This document shows positions 18,241-27,910 of a stretch of 64,000 nucleotides of DNA, piece by piece. The first letter of the stretch is position 1, and each line of letters starts with the position of its first letter. The stretch spans positions 1-64,000 of the forward strand of contig CBESOE010000004.1 of assembly GCA_965531145.1 (NCBI GenBank). Reading direction: 5' to 3'. Origin of the DNA: JAQAZP01 sp965531145 (GTDB lineage Bacteria > Acidobacteriota > JAQAZP01). Both the position numbers and the translations under genes were made by a program. The notes below the pieces were generated by a model. The model saw only the letters and a program-made list of their open reading frames with translations. It did not search any database and had not been told where the DNA came from.

Positions 18241-18335
18241 CCATAGCCCTCGGTGCTTTCGATGAATGAGCGACGGAAGGCGTAGCCGGAGGCTACGTCG
18301 ACCGAGCGAATTCAAGAAAGTGCCGAGGGCTATGG
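18241..18335. repeat. MITE/REP-like imperfect palindrome
   Basis: Terminal arms at 18241-18260 and 18316-18335 (CCATAGCCCTCGG and its complement, 18 of 20 matching) surround a second palindrome (GTAGCC.GGAG.GCTAC near 18281-18297). The whole 95 bases could fold into one long hairpin. Its right arm contains the stop codon (18330-18332) of the minus-strand lipoprotein gene. The layout is that of a non-autonomous mobile or REP-type element; no transposase is present. Confidence 0.65.
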
Positions 18336-20813
18336 TGTATCCGGCCCCGCAGCAGAAGGGCCATGAGATTCCCGGGCCAAGTATCCCAACGCCTGGAGCT
18401 GCTCTTCCAGTTCACCGGAGAGCGGCGTGCCCTCCTGCGCTTCACCGGCGCCCGGGCCGATTTCCGGCTGGATGGCAGCGGACATGGCCCGGCGGAGCAG
18501 GTCCCGCATCCGGGTGGCCAGGACAGGGTCGGCGGCCGCCAGGTTATCCCATTCGGCCGGGTCGGCGGAGAGCCGGAAGAGCCCGGGTACGGCCGGCGGC
18601 ACCACGCCGGACAGCGGGCCTTCCCCCACCGCCGCGGCGCCGGGCAGGGGCTCGATATACTTCACGCCATCCTCGATGACACAGGCCTGGGGGACAATCT
18701 CCGGATGGAGCGGCGTCCGCTGCAGGTCGGCGAGGATGGGGATGGTCCGGGTGATCACGCCGCCGGTGAGCAGCGGCCGCAGGCTCACCCCGTCCGCCCC
18801 GCTCTCCCAGGGCACCCCCAGCAGGTCGGCCACCGTGGGCGCCAGATCCACGGTGCTCACGGGATCCTCCACCACCATCAGGCCCCGGCCGGCGGTCTCC
18901 GGGCTGTGGATGATCAGGGGCACCGCCAGCATTTCCTCGTGCAGCGAGTGACCGTGGGCCCCGAAAAGCTGGTGCCGGTCCCACAACTCCTCCCCGTGAT
19001 CACTGAGAATTACCACCACCGTCCGGCGGCGCTGCCCGGTCTGGTCCAGGGTGTCCAACAGGTCGGCGGTGGCCTGGGTGGCATGGTAGACCCCGCTGTC
19101 ATAGGCCGCCTGGACGTAAGCCTGCTCCTCGGTGGTGAGCCGGGTTCCGGTATTGGCCTGGCGGTTGAGCAGCGGCTCTCCGGCACTGAGGTCTCCCAGA
19201 CGGCCCCGGGGGAGATCGCGACAGAAGGTATCCCGCGTGTAGGGCCGGTGGGTCTCGTAGGTGTGGACAAAGAGGAAGAAGGGGCCGCCGTCCCACTGCC
19301 GGAGCCACTGGCCGGCCTGGGGAAAGGAACCCTCCACCTTGCCGAAACCGCTGCTCCAGCGATACTGGTGAAAGCCCTGCTCCATCCCGGGCACCGCCAC
19401 CATACCGCCCCCGGTGAAGGCGGCGCAGTAATACCCCTTGCCCCGCAGGAACTCGGCCAGCATGGTGGTGGACTGCGGGATCCGGCGAACACCGTGAAAA
19501 TCGAGATAGCGGGAGGCCATGAACTTGGCGGTGGCCGGCACGGTCCAGGGCGAGGCCGACCAGGCGCGGCGGAAGAGCGCGAAACCCCAGTCCGCCATGG
19601 TGCGGTCCAGCCGCTCCGAGGTGGCCCGCGCACCATAACCGTAACAGCCCAGGCGGTCGGCACGCAGGGTGTCCAGCGTCACCAGCACCAGGTTCGGCAT
19701 GTCGGGCGGGCTACCGGCGGCCGGCAGGATCACCGGTTCGGCGATGCCGATGGCCCCTTGGTACCCGGCATGGGTCAGACGGATCCGGCCGGCTCCTCCA
19801 GACGGTGGGGACAGATCGGCGGTGAGGAAAGCCCACTCCCCTGCCGGCAGTTCCTCCTTGCGCCAGTATTTGACCCTGGTCCAGGCGCCGTCGACCTCCT
19901 GTTCCAGGTTGAGCCAGGCATCCAGCCCCTTATCGCCGGGGGGCCGCAGTGAGTGAAAGGCCAGACGGCCTCCCTCCCCCACCGCGGCCAGATCGAATTC
20001 CAACGCATCCCCCGGGGAGAGCACCGAGCAGCGGGCGGTCATGCCAAAGCGGGAAACCCGCACCAGCCGGTGAAAGGCAGCGCCGTGGAAGAGCAGGGTT
20101 GAATCGCCTCCACCACTATCGATGAAAAAACGGGCCCGCTCCCGGTCCCGCGGCTCCGCATCCGCATCAACCACCAGGATGTCGATGGAGAGGAGCTTGA
20201 GGGGCGTGCCCGGCTTCATCCGGTGAACGATCTCGATCCGGTCCTTCCCACCCGGAGGAACCCGGGAGCCCCCCTGGGCGGTCTTGCTGTACGGGCCGCT
20301 CATCGGCCACCGGCCATTTTCTCTGTACTGTCTCAGAATGCCGGCCGCCGCCCCCTCCTCACCGTCGCTGAGCAGACGGACCGTTACGCCCTGAATATCC
20401 CACGGTCCGGTATGGCCCTTTTTTACTCCGGGATACCGGAGACTGCGAGACACCCACTGTCCTTCCTGCAGATCCACCGGCAGGCTGAGTGTGGAGAGCT
20501 CCCCGGTCTGGATCAGCGCGCCGCTGCGGATCAGGGCGCGAATGGACTCCGGGCTTTCGTCGGCCAGTTCGGTGGCCGGCCGTTGGGCACCGTCCCGGCT
20601 CACCACCAGGCCTTCGGCCCGGGCAAACCAGGCCGGGTCGATGCCGGGGAGGGCCACCGGGCGCCAGGGGCCGGGGGGAGTGTCCGGGTCCAGTTGGTCG
20701 GCCAGGCTCACCGTGGGGAAAGATTCCGGGGGGCTGGGCTCGGGCGCCGGGCAACCGCTGGCGCAGAGCAGAGCCACGGCCAGGAGCACGGCAGGGACGG
20801 AAATACGGATCAC
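18330..20813 (-). CDS. Alkaline-phosphatase/sulfatase-fold lipoprotein
   Basis: This 827-residue lipoprotein starts at GTG (20813), with GAGGAG 5 bases upstream. The start overlaps the stop of the upstream SGNH hydrolase gene by 4 bases (GTGA), so translation is likely coupled. Lipobox ASGC (Cys ~21) follows a short hydrophobic segment. N-terminal beta-rich domains (to ~residue 370) precede the catalytic core (NLVLVTLDTLRADRLGCYG, FLFVHTYETHRPY, ILSDHGEELWD). The nucleophile site is WTVPAT, a Thr, not the Cys/Ser of sulfatases. A conserved LQALGYL lies near the end. A palindromic repeat supplies the terminal codons and stop, so the final residues may be altered. The substrate is unknown. Confidence 0.85.
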   Translation of the reverse strand: MIRISVPAVLLAVALLCASGCPAPEPSPPESFPTVSLADQLDPDTPPGPWRPVALPGIDPAWFARAEGLVVSRDGAQRPATELADESPESIRALIRSGALIQTGELSTLSLPVDLQEGQWVSRSLRYPGVKKGHTGPWDIQGVTVRLLSDGEEGAAAGILRQYRENGRWPMSGPYSKTAQGGSRVPPGGKDRIEIVHRMKPGTPLKLLSIDILVVDADAEPRDRERARFFIDSGGGDSTLLFHGAAFHRLVRVSRFGMTARCSVLSPGDALEFDLAAVGEGGRLAFHSLRPPGDKGLDAWLNLEQEVDGAWTRVKYWRKEELPAGEWAFLTADLSPPSGGAGRIRLTHAGYQGAIGIAEPVILPAAGSPPDMPNLVLVTLDTLRADRLGCYGYGARATSERLDRTMADWGFALFRRAWSASPWTVPATAKFMASRYLDFHGVRRIPQSTTMLAEFLRGKGYYCAAFTGGGMVAVPGMEQGFHQYRWSSGFGKVEGSFPQAGQWLRQWDGGPFFLFVHTYETHRPYTRDTFCRDLPRGRLGDLSAGEPLLNRQANTGTRLTTEEQAYVQAAYDSGVYHATQATADLLDTLDQTGQRRRTVVVILSDHGEELWDRHQLFGAHGHSLHEEMLAVPLIIHSPETAGRGLMVVEDPVSTVDLAPTVADLLGVPWESGADGVSLRPLLTGGVITRTIPILADLQRTPLHPEIVPQACVIEDGVKYIEPLPGAAAVGEGPLSGVVPPAVPGLFRLSADPAEWDNLAAADPVLATRMRDLLRRAMSAAIQPEIGPGAGEAQEGTPLSGELEEQLQALGYLARESHGPSAAGPDTP

Positions 20814-21886
20814 GGCGACTCCTCATCTGCGGTGTGGGGGGACCGCTCCTCCAACCACTGCTCCTGGAGGATACCGGCCCGGCGCATGCCGCGCAGAAAG
20901 ACCCCGGCGATAAACTCGTGCCCCGCGTTATTGGGGTGGCTGTCCTTATCCTTGATCACCCAGTAGTCGGTGCTCTCTTCGTCGGTGCGGTGCGCCATCC
21001 GCTGCCGCATCTCATGGTAGTAGTCGAGGTAGATAAACCCGTTCTCGGCAAAGGCCCGGGCCAGATCGGTGTCCATGGGTTGGCGGGGGTGCTTCCCGTG
21101 GTCGGCACTCACCCGGCCCACGAAGTAGATGCCCAGCACCGGGATACCGCGGGGCTCGGTGATCTCCCGCAGTTTTTCCAGCTCACGAATGGCCCGGCCC
21201 ACACCGCCCCAGGCCTTCCGCAGGTGCTCGGTCTTTCCCCGGAGGAAGCGGAAGGTGGCCAGCCCCTGGTCCTCCTCGGTGGTGGCGTCAACAAAGTTGG
21301 AGATTTCGAAGTCATTGTTGACCACGATGAGCAGCACCACGTCGGGGTCGTAGGCCAGACCACGGGCGGCAAAGTCGATCACCTCCTGGGCGGTGTTGTA
21401 AGCCGGGACACCGAAATTGAGCACCTCGTAGGTCCGGCCGTCCGGCCGCTGGTTGAGTCGTTCCTCCATCACCCGGGTGAAAACCTGCTCCTGAGAAACG
21501 CCCCAGCCAAAGGCCACTGAATCGCCCAGAACGGCGATACGCCAGGTGCCGGCCGGTTTCTCCAGTGCCCGCTCCACATCGCGGTACCCATGGCTGTTGA
21601 TCCGTACCTGCTCTCCCTTGAACAGCGCCTCGAGGTCCGGTTTGAGCTCGAAAATCAATCCGGGCACCTCCGACGAACGGATCAGGCCCTTGACACTGTG
21701 CACGTGGGTGCCGCCGTCGGGCATGGCCCGTTCCGACTCCTCCAGCGCCTCCTGGAGTGTCTTCCCCGCGCCCGGCCGGCGGGTTTCGAGGTAATTCAGC
21801 ACCACCTCCAGGGCGAGGAAGCAGAGCAGCAGCGTGACACAGAGCAGGGCCAGGTTCTTCAACAGTTCCGTCGACCGCGATGCCAT
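20810..21886 (-). CDS. Membrane-anchored SGNH/GDSL hydrolase
   Basis: This 358-residue protein has one N-terminal transmembrane segment (about residues 10-30, ALLCVTLLLCFLALEVVL) and a periplasmic SGNH hydrolase domain. Block I is AVLGDSVAFGWGV with the catalytic Ser. The GVPAYNTAQE block and NNDF give the oxyanion Gly/Asn, and DSHPNNAGH supplies Asp and His. Family members are esterases or glycan acyl-transferring/deacetylating enzymes. The ATG at 21886 has GGAGAGG just upstream; a GTG at 21910 is less well placed. The gene starts 10 bases after the FG-GAP protein gene and overlaps the downstream lipoprotein gene by 4 bases, giving a three-gene operon. Confidence 0.88.
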   Translation of the reverse strand: MASRSTELLKNLALLCVTLLLCFLALEVVLNYLETRRPGAGKTLQEALEESERAMPDGGTHVHSVKGLIRSSEVPGLIFELKPDLEALFKGEQVRINSHGYRDVERALEKPAGTWRIAVLGDSVAFGWGVSQEQVFTRVMEERLNQRPDGRTYEVLNFGVPAYNTAQEVIDFAARGLAYDPDVVLLIVVNNDFEISNFVDATTEEDQGLATFRFLRGKTEHLRKAWGGVGRAIRELEKLREITEPRGIPVLGIYFVGRVSADHGKHPRQPMDTDLARAFAENGFIYLDYYHEMRQRMAHRTDEESTDYWVIKDKDSHPNNAGHEFIAGVFLRGMRRAGILQEQWLEERSPHTADEESP

Positions 21887-21896
21887 ACCTCTCCCC

Positions 21897-23597
21897 TCAG
21901 AATATCCCACCCGCCACGTTGACCCCGTGGGTGACGTACGGCGGGAAAGCGCGCAGCGCGTAGAGGATGGTCACCGCGCCGCCGTTGTAGTCAAAAACCC
22001 GAACCCTCGTGTCCCGGGACGGGTCCGGGCCGCAGCCCACCAGGATCTCCGCCCGGCTGTCACCGTCCAGGTCGGTGCCGGCAAAGATCCGCGCCCCGTA
22101 TGCCGCCTCGTCGGGCGGCCAGGCAAAAAAGGTGCAGCCGGGCAAGGGAGCCAGCCCCGTACCGTCGTGGTTCCAGCCACGGACGTGGAGCGGGAATGCC
22201 GGGGAGGGTCCCGGCGCGGTGACGATCTCGTCCATCCCGTCACCGTCGATATCCCCGCAGCTGACCACCGCACCAAAGTGGTTCGACCCGTAGGCCATGA
22301 AATTCACCGCCGCCATGGCCGATGCCGTGCCGCCGTCCACGTTCCAGCCCCTGACGTGGGGACCGAAGACGCTTCCCGGCCCCGGGGCGGTGACGATCTC
22401 GTCAAACCCGTCCCCGTCCAGGTCGCCCGCCGCCACGTTGACCCCCCACTTCAAGGTGCCGTAAGCCATCAGGTTGACCCCCGCCAGCGCGGTCACCGCC
22501 GCGGTGCCGTCATAGTCAAATGCGCGCAGGTGCGGTCCGAAGACGGCGCCCGGTCCGGCACCGGTGACGATCTCGTCGAACCCGTCCCCGTCCAGGTCGC
22601 CGGCCGCCACATTGACACCGAACTTGTTCGTCCCGTACGCGAGAAAGCTCAACCCGGGCAGCGGCGTGCCGTCCATGGCGAAGCCCCGGACGTGGGGCCC
22701 GTAGATCGCCCCCGGACCGGGCCCGGTGAGGATCTCGTCCCGGCCGCCGTCCACATCGCCACAGGTGACATTGACCCCGTATTGTGGAGAGCCGTAGGCC
22801 GTGAACTGGTAGTCCCAACCAGCGCCGGGTTCCGCCGGAAAGACCCGCACATCCGGCGGGTTACCGGCGGCCGGCCCCGGCCCGGCCACCACCGCCGCCC
22901 GCTCCACCGACACCGGGCAGGCCCCCCAACCACTGAAGGCCGGCGCGGCCATCTGGCTCACCACCTGCCCCTGGTAGTCAAAGCTGTAGATGTGGCCCAC
23001 CGGCTCGCCCGATTCGGCGGTCCAGAAATGCTCACCGTCGAAGCTGAGCCCGCGGCAGCGCTCGGTGGGCGGGGCAAAGGCCCGGTCCGCCAGCTCGGTT
23101 AAGGCGGGCCAGCCGGACACGTCCCAGCAGCGCATGGTCTCGCCGTCAAGGGTCCAGAGATACTCACCGTCCCAGGTGCTGCCGAAGACATCGCCGTCAA
23201 AGGAGGCCATGGAGTCGTAGTCGCCCTCCAGGTCGTAGCGCCGGAAATCCCACTCCTTGATGTAGAACCAGGTGCCGTCGCAGGCCACGTCGTAGAAGAC
23301 GATCAGCGAGATGTCGGTGATCAGCGGTGTGCGCTGACCGGTGTCGATATCGAGCCGGACCACCTTGGGCTGAAAGGCCTCCACCACATAGACTTCCCCG
23401 TCCACCACTTCCACATCCGCGGCGTAGAAGTTGAACGCCTCATACATGTCGCGGACGGAACCGTCGGGACGCAGGACGTAGATCCGGGAATCAAAGCTCT
23501 GGTGGGCGGTGAAGACTACCAGGTCCTCGGCCGCCACCGGAACCGACGCGATGGCAAAAATCAGCACGGCCGTCGTCAAAACGATCCATCTGTTCAT
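21897..23597 (-). CDS. Secreted beta-propeller protein with C-terminal FG-GAP module
   Basis: This 566-residue exported protein has a signal peptide ending near PVAAED. Residues ~25-245 look like a WD/NHL-type propeller (VYVVEAFQPKVVRLDIDTG, STWDGEYLWTLDG). From ~residue 250 come six FG-GAP-type repeats with Ca2+-binding DLDGDGFDE loops and GAVFGPHVRG signatures, ending VNVAGGIF. The first repeat has a shortened loop (DVDGGRDE). The C-terminal half is strikingly similar to those of the genes at 14.5, 31.9 and 34.9 kb, but the N-terminal half is not. GGGAGG lies 5 bases before the ATG. It is first in a likely operon with the SGNH hydrolase and phosphatase-fold lipoprotein, so it may present or recognise their substrate at the surface. 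Confidence 0.85.
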   Translation of the reverse strand: MNRWIVLTTAVLIFAIASVPVAAEDLVVFTAHQSFDSRIYVLRPDGSVRDMYEAFNFYAADVEVVDGEVYVVEAFQPKVVRLDIDTGQRTPLITDISLIVFYDVACDGTWFYIKEWDFRRYDLEGDYDSMASFDGDVFGSTWDGEYLWTLDGETMRCWDVSGWPALTELADRAFAPPTERCRGLSFDGEHFWTAESGEPVGHIYSFDYQGQVVSQMAAPAFSGWGACPVSVERAAVVAGPGPAAGNPPDVRVFPAEPGAGWDYQFTAYGSPQYGVNVTCGDVDGGRDEILTGPGPGAIYGPHVRGFAMDGTPLPGLSFLAYGTNKFGVNVAAGDLDGDGFDEIVTGAGPGAVFGPHLRAFDYDGTAAVTALAGVNLMAYGTLKWGVNVAAGDLDGDGFDEIVTAPGPGSVFGPHVRGWNVDGGTASAMAAVNFMAYGSNHFGAVVSCGDIDGDGMDEIVTAPGPSPAFPLHVRGWNHDGTGLAPLPGCTFFAWPPDEAAYGARIFAGTDLDGDSRAEILVGCGPDPSRDTRVRVFDYNGGAVTILYALRAFPPYVTHGVNVAGGIF

Positions 23598-23800
23598 TCC
23601 TGCCTCCCTGCGCTATCCGCATTGGAGCAGCCGGTCATGAAGCTGCTGTCCACCGGATTATCGCAGGTCACCACCCACCGCCGCAAATCCGGATCGGTGA
23701 CCCCCGGACCGAAGCACCAGCGGCCTCGGCTGCCGGAAAATGGATCACGACGCGAGGCGGATGCCGGCCGGGGAATTTTCAACAGGTGTGGCGAGGTAAA

Positions 23801-23830
23801 TCCGCGGGAGAGGCCAGCCTCTCCCGCGGA
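23801..23830 (-). terminator. Strong hairpin after the secreted protease gene
   Basis: Thirteen-base perfect arms (23801-23813 and 23818-23830; TCCGCGGGAGAGG and complement) with a 4-base loop lie 12 bases beyond the protease stop on the minus strand. A short TTTA follows, so it probably terminates that transcript. Confidence 0.7.
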
Positions 23831-23841
23831 TATCGAACAGA

Positions 23842-26376
23842 TCAGTTCATGGTGCCCACGATGTAGCAGGCCGAACTGTCGGTGTCACCGGCCGGCGGGT
23901 AGGGCGGCTGGTTGTACGGGCTGGCCGTGATGTCCATGGCCAGCAGGGTGAAGATGTTGGTGCCCGCCAGCGAACCGAGGGCCGGCAGGCTGGTATTCCA
24001 GGAGGTGTTGAAGACGCCCCCGGCCGGAATGTTGGTATACCCCGCACGCCAACCCCCGATGGCAAGTCCGCCGGCGAGGTTGATATTGATCCGGCCCGAG
24101 ATGGTCCTGGTGAACCCGCTGTACAGGTTTTCCAGGGTGACATACATGGTGGTGGTAAACGGCAGCACCCCGTTGTCCGGCACGCAGGCCATGGTGGCGC
24201 TCACCGTGTCGGTGATGTCGCTGGACGTGGTGGCACAGGCCGCCGATCCGTACGACGTCTCGATGTTGTCGCCGTTGCGGGCCTTGACCCGGAAGCAGTA
24301 CTGGACACCGGCGGTCAGGCCCTGGGCGGTCACGGTGCCCCAGGCGGCGTCGGTGCGCCAGACCGCGGAAGCGCTGGGATTGCCGGCCGCATCGACAAAT
24401 CGGTTGAGCCAGGAGCTGTCACTGGTGGCGGAGCACTGGATGGCGAACACCGTGCCCGAGGGATTACCGTTGGCGTTGACGTTGACGTTCAGCGTGGAGG
24501 TGGTGGGGCCGTTCACCGTCGGGGCCGCGGGTGTGTTGGCCAGGGTGTAGGCCGATGCCGAGCTGCTCCAGCCAGTCTCGTTGGGCGTGGCCGCGCTGTC
24601 CCGGGCCTGGACCTGGTAGGAATAACTGGTGTTGACGGCCAGACCGCCCTGGGAGAAGGTGCGCGAGGTCTGCCAGGCGCTGTTGCCGTTGAAGCTCGAG
24701 TTGAAGCGGTACTGCACCGGCGGTGACGCGGCGTCGGTGGCAGTGACGCACTGCATGGAGAGCGACGTGGTGCCGGTGGCGTACGGCACGGTGGTCCACT
24801 GCATCGGGTTCGGCGTCGGCGGCGTGGTGTCACCGCCGCCGCTGGTCACCGTGATGGTGTAGTCCTCGACCTCGCCGTAGCTGGTTGATCCACAGGCAAA
24901 GGGGGTCGGGTCGAACTCGCCGTCCATGATCCGCACGCGCATCCGGGTGGCTCCCGGCGTGGCCCCGGCGGGAGGCGTGACGGTAACCGTGTAGGGTCCA
25001 ACGCCGATCCAGCTGGTGGTGATGGTCTCGCCGGCATCGTCAAAGTCCTCGTCCTGGTTCCAGTCGATCCACATTCCGCCGATGTCGGTGGCGTAGGTCG
25101 TGTTGAGGGTGATGGTGGTCAGATAGCCGCTGCCGATATTCATGTCGGTGGACTGGCCGGTGTAGTCACTGTAGCCGGAGGCGCCGCTGCTGTTATCGAT
25201 GGTGCCCATTTGCACCCGTTCGATGTACTCGTAGTCGGAGCTGTTGGAATTGGCCGAACAGTACCCGCCGCCGCCCCCGCCGCAGAGCGAATCACGGGCC
25301 GCCTCGAAGGCCGAGAGGTCTATCCTGGTGGCGTAATTCTCGCAGGAGAAGGAACAGTGGGTGATGATGCCGATGATCTCGTCGTTCTTCAGCAGCGCCG
25401 AGCCGGAGTTGCCGTAGGTCATGTCAAGGTCGAAGGCGTAATAGGTGCTGGTGCGGGAAAGGATGTCGCCGCTGTGGGTCTGCTGCACCTGGCTGCGGGT
25501 GGGGTCGCTGTTGTCCACGCCGTAGCCCCAGTTGTCGCAGGGGTCGCCCGAGCCGGCCAGGGCGGTGGCGATGGGCCGCATTTCGCCATAGCGCTCATAG
25601 GGCGTCTGGCCGAGATTGTTGGTGCCCACCGTCATCACCGCCCAGTCGGCGCCCACGCCGCCGTTGACGAACTGGTGCGCGGTGACCGGGAACTGGTCGG
25701 CCACCGGCGGGTTGTAGGTGTAGCAGCTGGAAGACGAGGCGGGCACGTTGAACTGCAGCGTGTCGTCGTAGCTGCCGTCGGCGCAGTGGCCGGCGGAGAC
25801 GACACAGCTGTCGGTGGAAACGATGGATCCGGTACAGCCCACCGGCACGATCCGCGCGCACCACAACTCGCTGGAGAGCGTGCGGTTGTCGGCGCCGCAG
25901 ATGCCGCAGTCGTCATCGGCGCAGGGACCGCGGGTCACATCGGGGATGTGCACCGACACCCGGTCGATCACCACCCGGTTGCGCGCGGTCCCGGGCCAGA
26001 CGAGCAGCTCGAGATAGACCTGGTCGCCGTTGAAGTAGGCCGAGGTGTTGTTCCACATGGCCAGGGCGTCGGCGTCCAGTTCCTGCACCTCGCCGTCGAA
26101 CAGCGAGGTCATCCGGATCAGGCTGCCCTCTTCCAGCTTGACCTTGCCGAAGTAGATCCGCATCCAGGCAGCATCCTTCACCGTGACCAGTTCCTCGTAG
26201 GCGATCTCCGGCTGGAGGCCCCGGTTGGCCAGCACACCGCTGTCCAGTTCGGACGCGCGGAACTCGCCGGTGGGCCAGTCCAGGGTTGACTGGGCCGCGG
26301 CCAGAGCGGGGAAGCCGACACAGAGCAGACCGACCAGCAATAGCTTCACCAATACTCGGTGTTTCATCAGGTCCAT
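23842..26376 (-). CDS. Secreted trypsin-like serine protease with GEVED and fibronectin-type domains
   Basis: This 844-residue exported protein has a signal peptide (to about ALAAAQ). A chymotrypsin-fold protease domain (about 155-370) shows the triad His197 (SAGHC), Asp244 (GADWAV) and Ser324 (YGNSGSA). Many cysteines there suggest disulphides. A GGGGGG linker leads to a GEVED domain (about 375-510; MWIDWNQDEDFDD...YGEVEDYTI). Two fibronectin-like stretches and a beta-rich C-terminal domain follow. The role is extracellular or cell-surface proteolysis. AGGAGG lies 11 bases before the first ATG (26376). A second ATG three codons in is also possible. A hairpin follows the gene, and it appears to be monocistronic. 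Confidence 0.9.
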   Translation of the reverse strand: MDLMKHRVLVKLLLVGLLCVGFPALAAAQSTLDWPTGEFRASELDSGVLANRGLQPEIAYEELVTVKDAAWMRIYFGKVKLEEGSLIRMTSLFDGEVQELDADALAMWNNTSAYFNGDQVYLELLVWPGTARNRVVIDRVSVHIPDVTRGPCADDDCGICGADNRTLSSELWCARIVPVGCTGSIVSTDSCVVSAGHCADGSYDDTLQFNVPASSSSCYTYNPPVADQFPVTAHQFVNGGVGADWAVMTVGTNNLGQTPYERYGEMRPIATALAGSGDPCDNWGYGVDNSDPTRSQVQQTHSGDILSRTSTYYAFDLDMTYGNSGSALLKNDEIIGIITHCSFSCENYATRIDLSAFEAARDSLCGGGGGGYCSANSNSSDYEYIERVQMGTIDNSSGASGYSDYTGQSTDMNIGSGYLTTITLNTTYATDIGGMWIDWNQDEDFDDAGETITTSWIGVGPYTVTVTPPAGATPGATRMRVRIMDGEFDPTPFACGSTSYGEVEDYTITVTSGGGDTTPPTPNPMQWTTVPYATGTTSLSMQCVTATDAASPPVQYRFNSSFNGNSAWQTSRTFSQGGLAVNTSYSYQVQARDSAATPNETGWSSSASAYTLANTPAAPTVNGPTTSTLNVNVNANGNPSGTVFAIQCSATSDSSWLNRFVDAAGNPSASAVWRTDAAWGTVTAQGLTAGVQYCFRVKARNGDNIETSYGSAACATTSSDITDTVSATMACVPDNGVLPFTTTMYVTLENLYSGFTRTISGRININLAGGLAIGGWRAGYTNIPAGGVFNTSWNTSLPALGSLAGTNIFTLLAMDITASPYNQPPYPPAGDTDSSACYIVGTMN

Positions 26377-26740
26377 GGATCTCGAGACCTCCTAGAATTG
26401 TGATGATTAAAACGTGCGATCGTGCAACGGGGCCCGCCGTCCCACTGTGTCCGGAAAGCGATGGCTTTGACGAGAAACAGGGATAGCTGGCAGCAAGCTG
26501 AGGGATATGGCCGGATTACCCGGAAACCATTCCCCCCTTACCTGACATAAATATAGGGATACCGGTGCCGTGCCGTCAAGAGGAGTGTTGTTTGGACAGG
26601 GGAAAAGGGTGACCGTTGCAGTCCTGAGTATGAAGTGGTTTCAGAACCCCATCTGTGGTTCGAGAGCGAGGCGCCGGCTGACGAGGACACGCAAAATACT
26701 CCGCTGGTATGCGAGCATTCCGAGGAAGCCGGCAACGACG
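26377..26740. other. Intergenic region without a recognisable gene
   Basis: About 360 bases separate the protease start from the end of the MscS gene, both on the minus strand. A locally AT-rich patch near 26535-26565 is a plausible promoter zone for the protease. Short frames in both strands have unlikely composition. I see nothing else. Confidence 0.35.
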
Positions 26741-27829
26741 CTATCGGTCCTCAGATGAAGTTGTGGAACCGCTTCCCGGCATTTCCTTGAGATAGAGATC
26801 GAGCTTGCTGTAGGGGATTTCGATACCGGCCTCATTGAACGCCTTGTAGACCCGAGTGTTCAGCGCGTCAAGCACCCGGCCCCGAAACACCGGCTCCTCG
26901 ATCCAGGCCAGCAACTCGAAACGCAGCCCGGAATCACCGAATTCACGGAAACGGACCCGGGGCTCGGGCTTCGCAACCAGGTGCTCCACATCGTTCACGC
27001 AGGAGAGCAGCACCTCCCGCACCTGGTCGGTATCGCTGCCGTAGGCGACGCTGACGCTGACCCGCACCCGCATCTTCTGGTCCCGGCCGCCGGCCTCGTT
27101 GATGATCTGGGCGTTGGCGATCAAGGCGTTGGGTACCGTGACCTCGATGTCGTCACGGGTCAGCACCCGGGTGGAGCGCACCCCGATGTCAGTGACCCGG
27201 CCGCGGACCTGGTTGTCGAGGTTAACGAAATCACCAATTTTGTACGGCGTGTCGGCGAGGATGAACACCCCGGCAAAGAGGTTGGCCAGGGTGTCCTTGG
27301 CCGCAAAACCCACCGCGATACCCACCACCCCGGCCGAAGCGACCCAGGAGGTGACGTCGATGTTCCAGGAGACGAGGAAGAGGTAGAACGCACTGCCGAT
27401 GATGATGACCTTTGAGCTGATCTCGAACAGGGGCAGTGTTTTGGGCTGGATCCAGGAGAAGCGTTTCATCGATCGGCTCAATCCGCCGAGAACGATACTG
27501 ACCACCCGCGAGGCACCGAAATACCAGATCAGCAGGGCCATGGTCTTGATCGCGCCGAGGATGAAGTATTCCGCGGTGGGTTCCAGATCGAGGTCGAGCA
27601 CCACCAGGGCCAGGCCGGCAAGAATAAAGGAGTAAAAGACCGGCCCGCGAACCACCAGGGCTACCCGATCGTCAATATCGGTATTCGTCTTGCTGACCAG
27701 GGCCAGTACGACACGCAGAAATACGTAACGGGAGAGCAGAGCCGCCAGCACCGCCCCGGCCATGATCAGCCCCGACTTCACCCCTGGCAGTTGCAGCACG
27801 GGCTGCAGATCGGCCACCAGCTGCTCCAT
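26741..27829 (-). CDS. Mechanosensitive ion channel, MscS family
   Basis: This 362-residue inner-membrane protein opens under membrane tension to release solutes during osmotic downshock. Four hydrophobic segments occupy residues ~15-165. The last reads WVASAGVVGIAVGFAAKDTL, the Gly/Ala-rich pore helix, followed by ANLFAGVFILADTPYKIGDFV, the start of the beta domain. The cytoplasmic vestibule extends to ~345 (VTVPNALIANAQIIN is typical). The ATG at 27829 has GGAGG about 6 bases upstream, while the frame runs open to 27856. Fifty bases separate the upstream ORF from this region, so loose co-transcription with the outer-membrane protein gene is possible. Confidence 0.93.
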   Translation of the reverse strand: MEQLVADLQPVLQLPGVKSGLIMAGAVLAALLSRYVFLRVVLALVSKTNTDIDDRVALVVRGPVFYSFILAGLALVVLDLDLEPTAEYFILGAIKTMALLIWYFGASRVVSIVLGGLSRSMKRFSWIQPKTLPLFEISSKVIIIGSAFYLFLVSWNIDVTSWVASAGVVGIAVGFAAKDTLANLFAGVFILADTPYKIGDFVNLDNQVRGRVTDIGVRSTRVLTRDDIEVTVPNALIANAQIINEAGGRDQKMRVRVSVSVAYGSDTDQVREVLLSCVNDVEHLVAKPEPRVRFREFGDSGLRFELLAWIEEPVFRGRVLDALNTRVYKAFNEAGIEIPYSKLDLYLKEMPGSGSTTSSEDR

Positions 27830-27910
27830 GGTCCCCTCCCCCTTCAGCAACGCCATTCGTTCCAGTGAACAACCATAGCGTAGAACTATACCGTAAAACC
27901 GGTATCCGAT

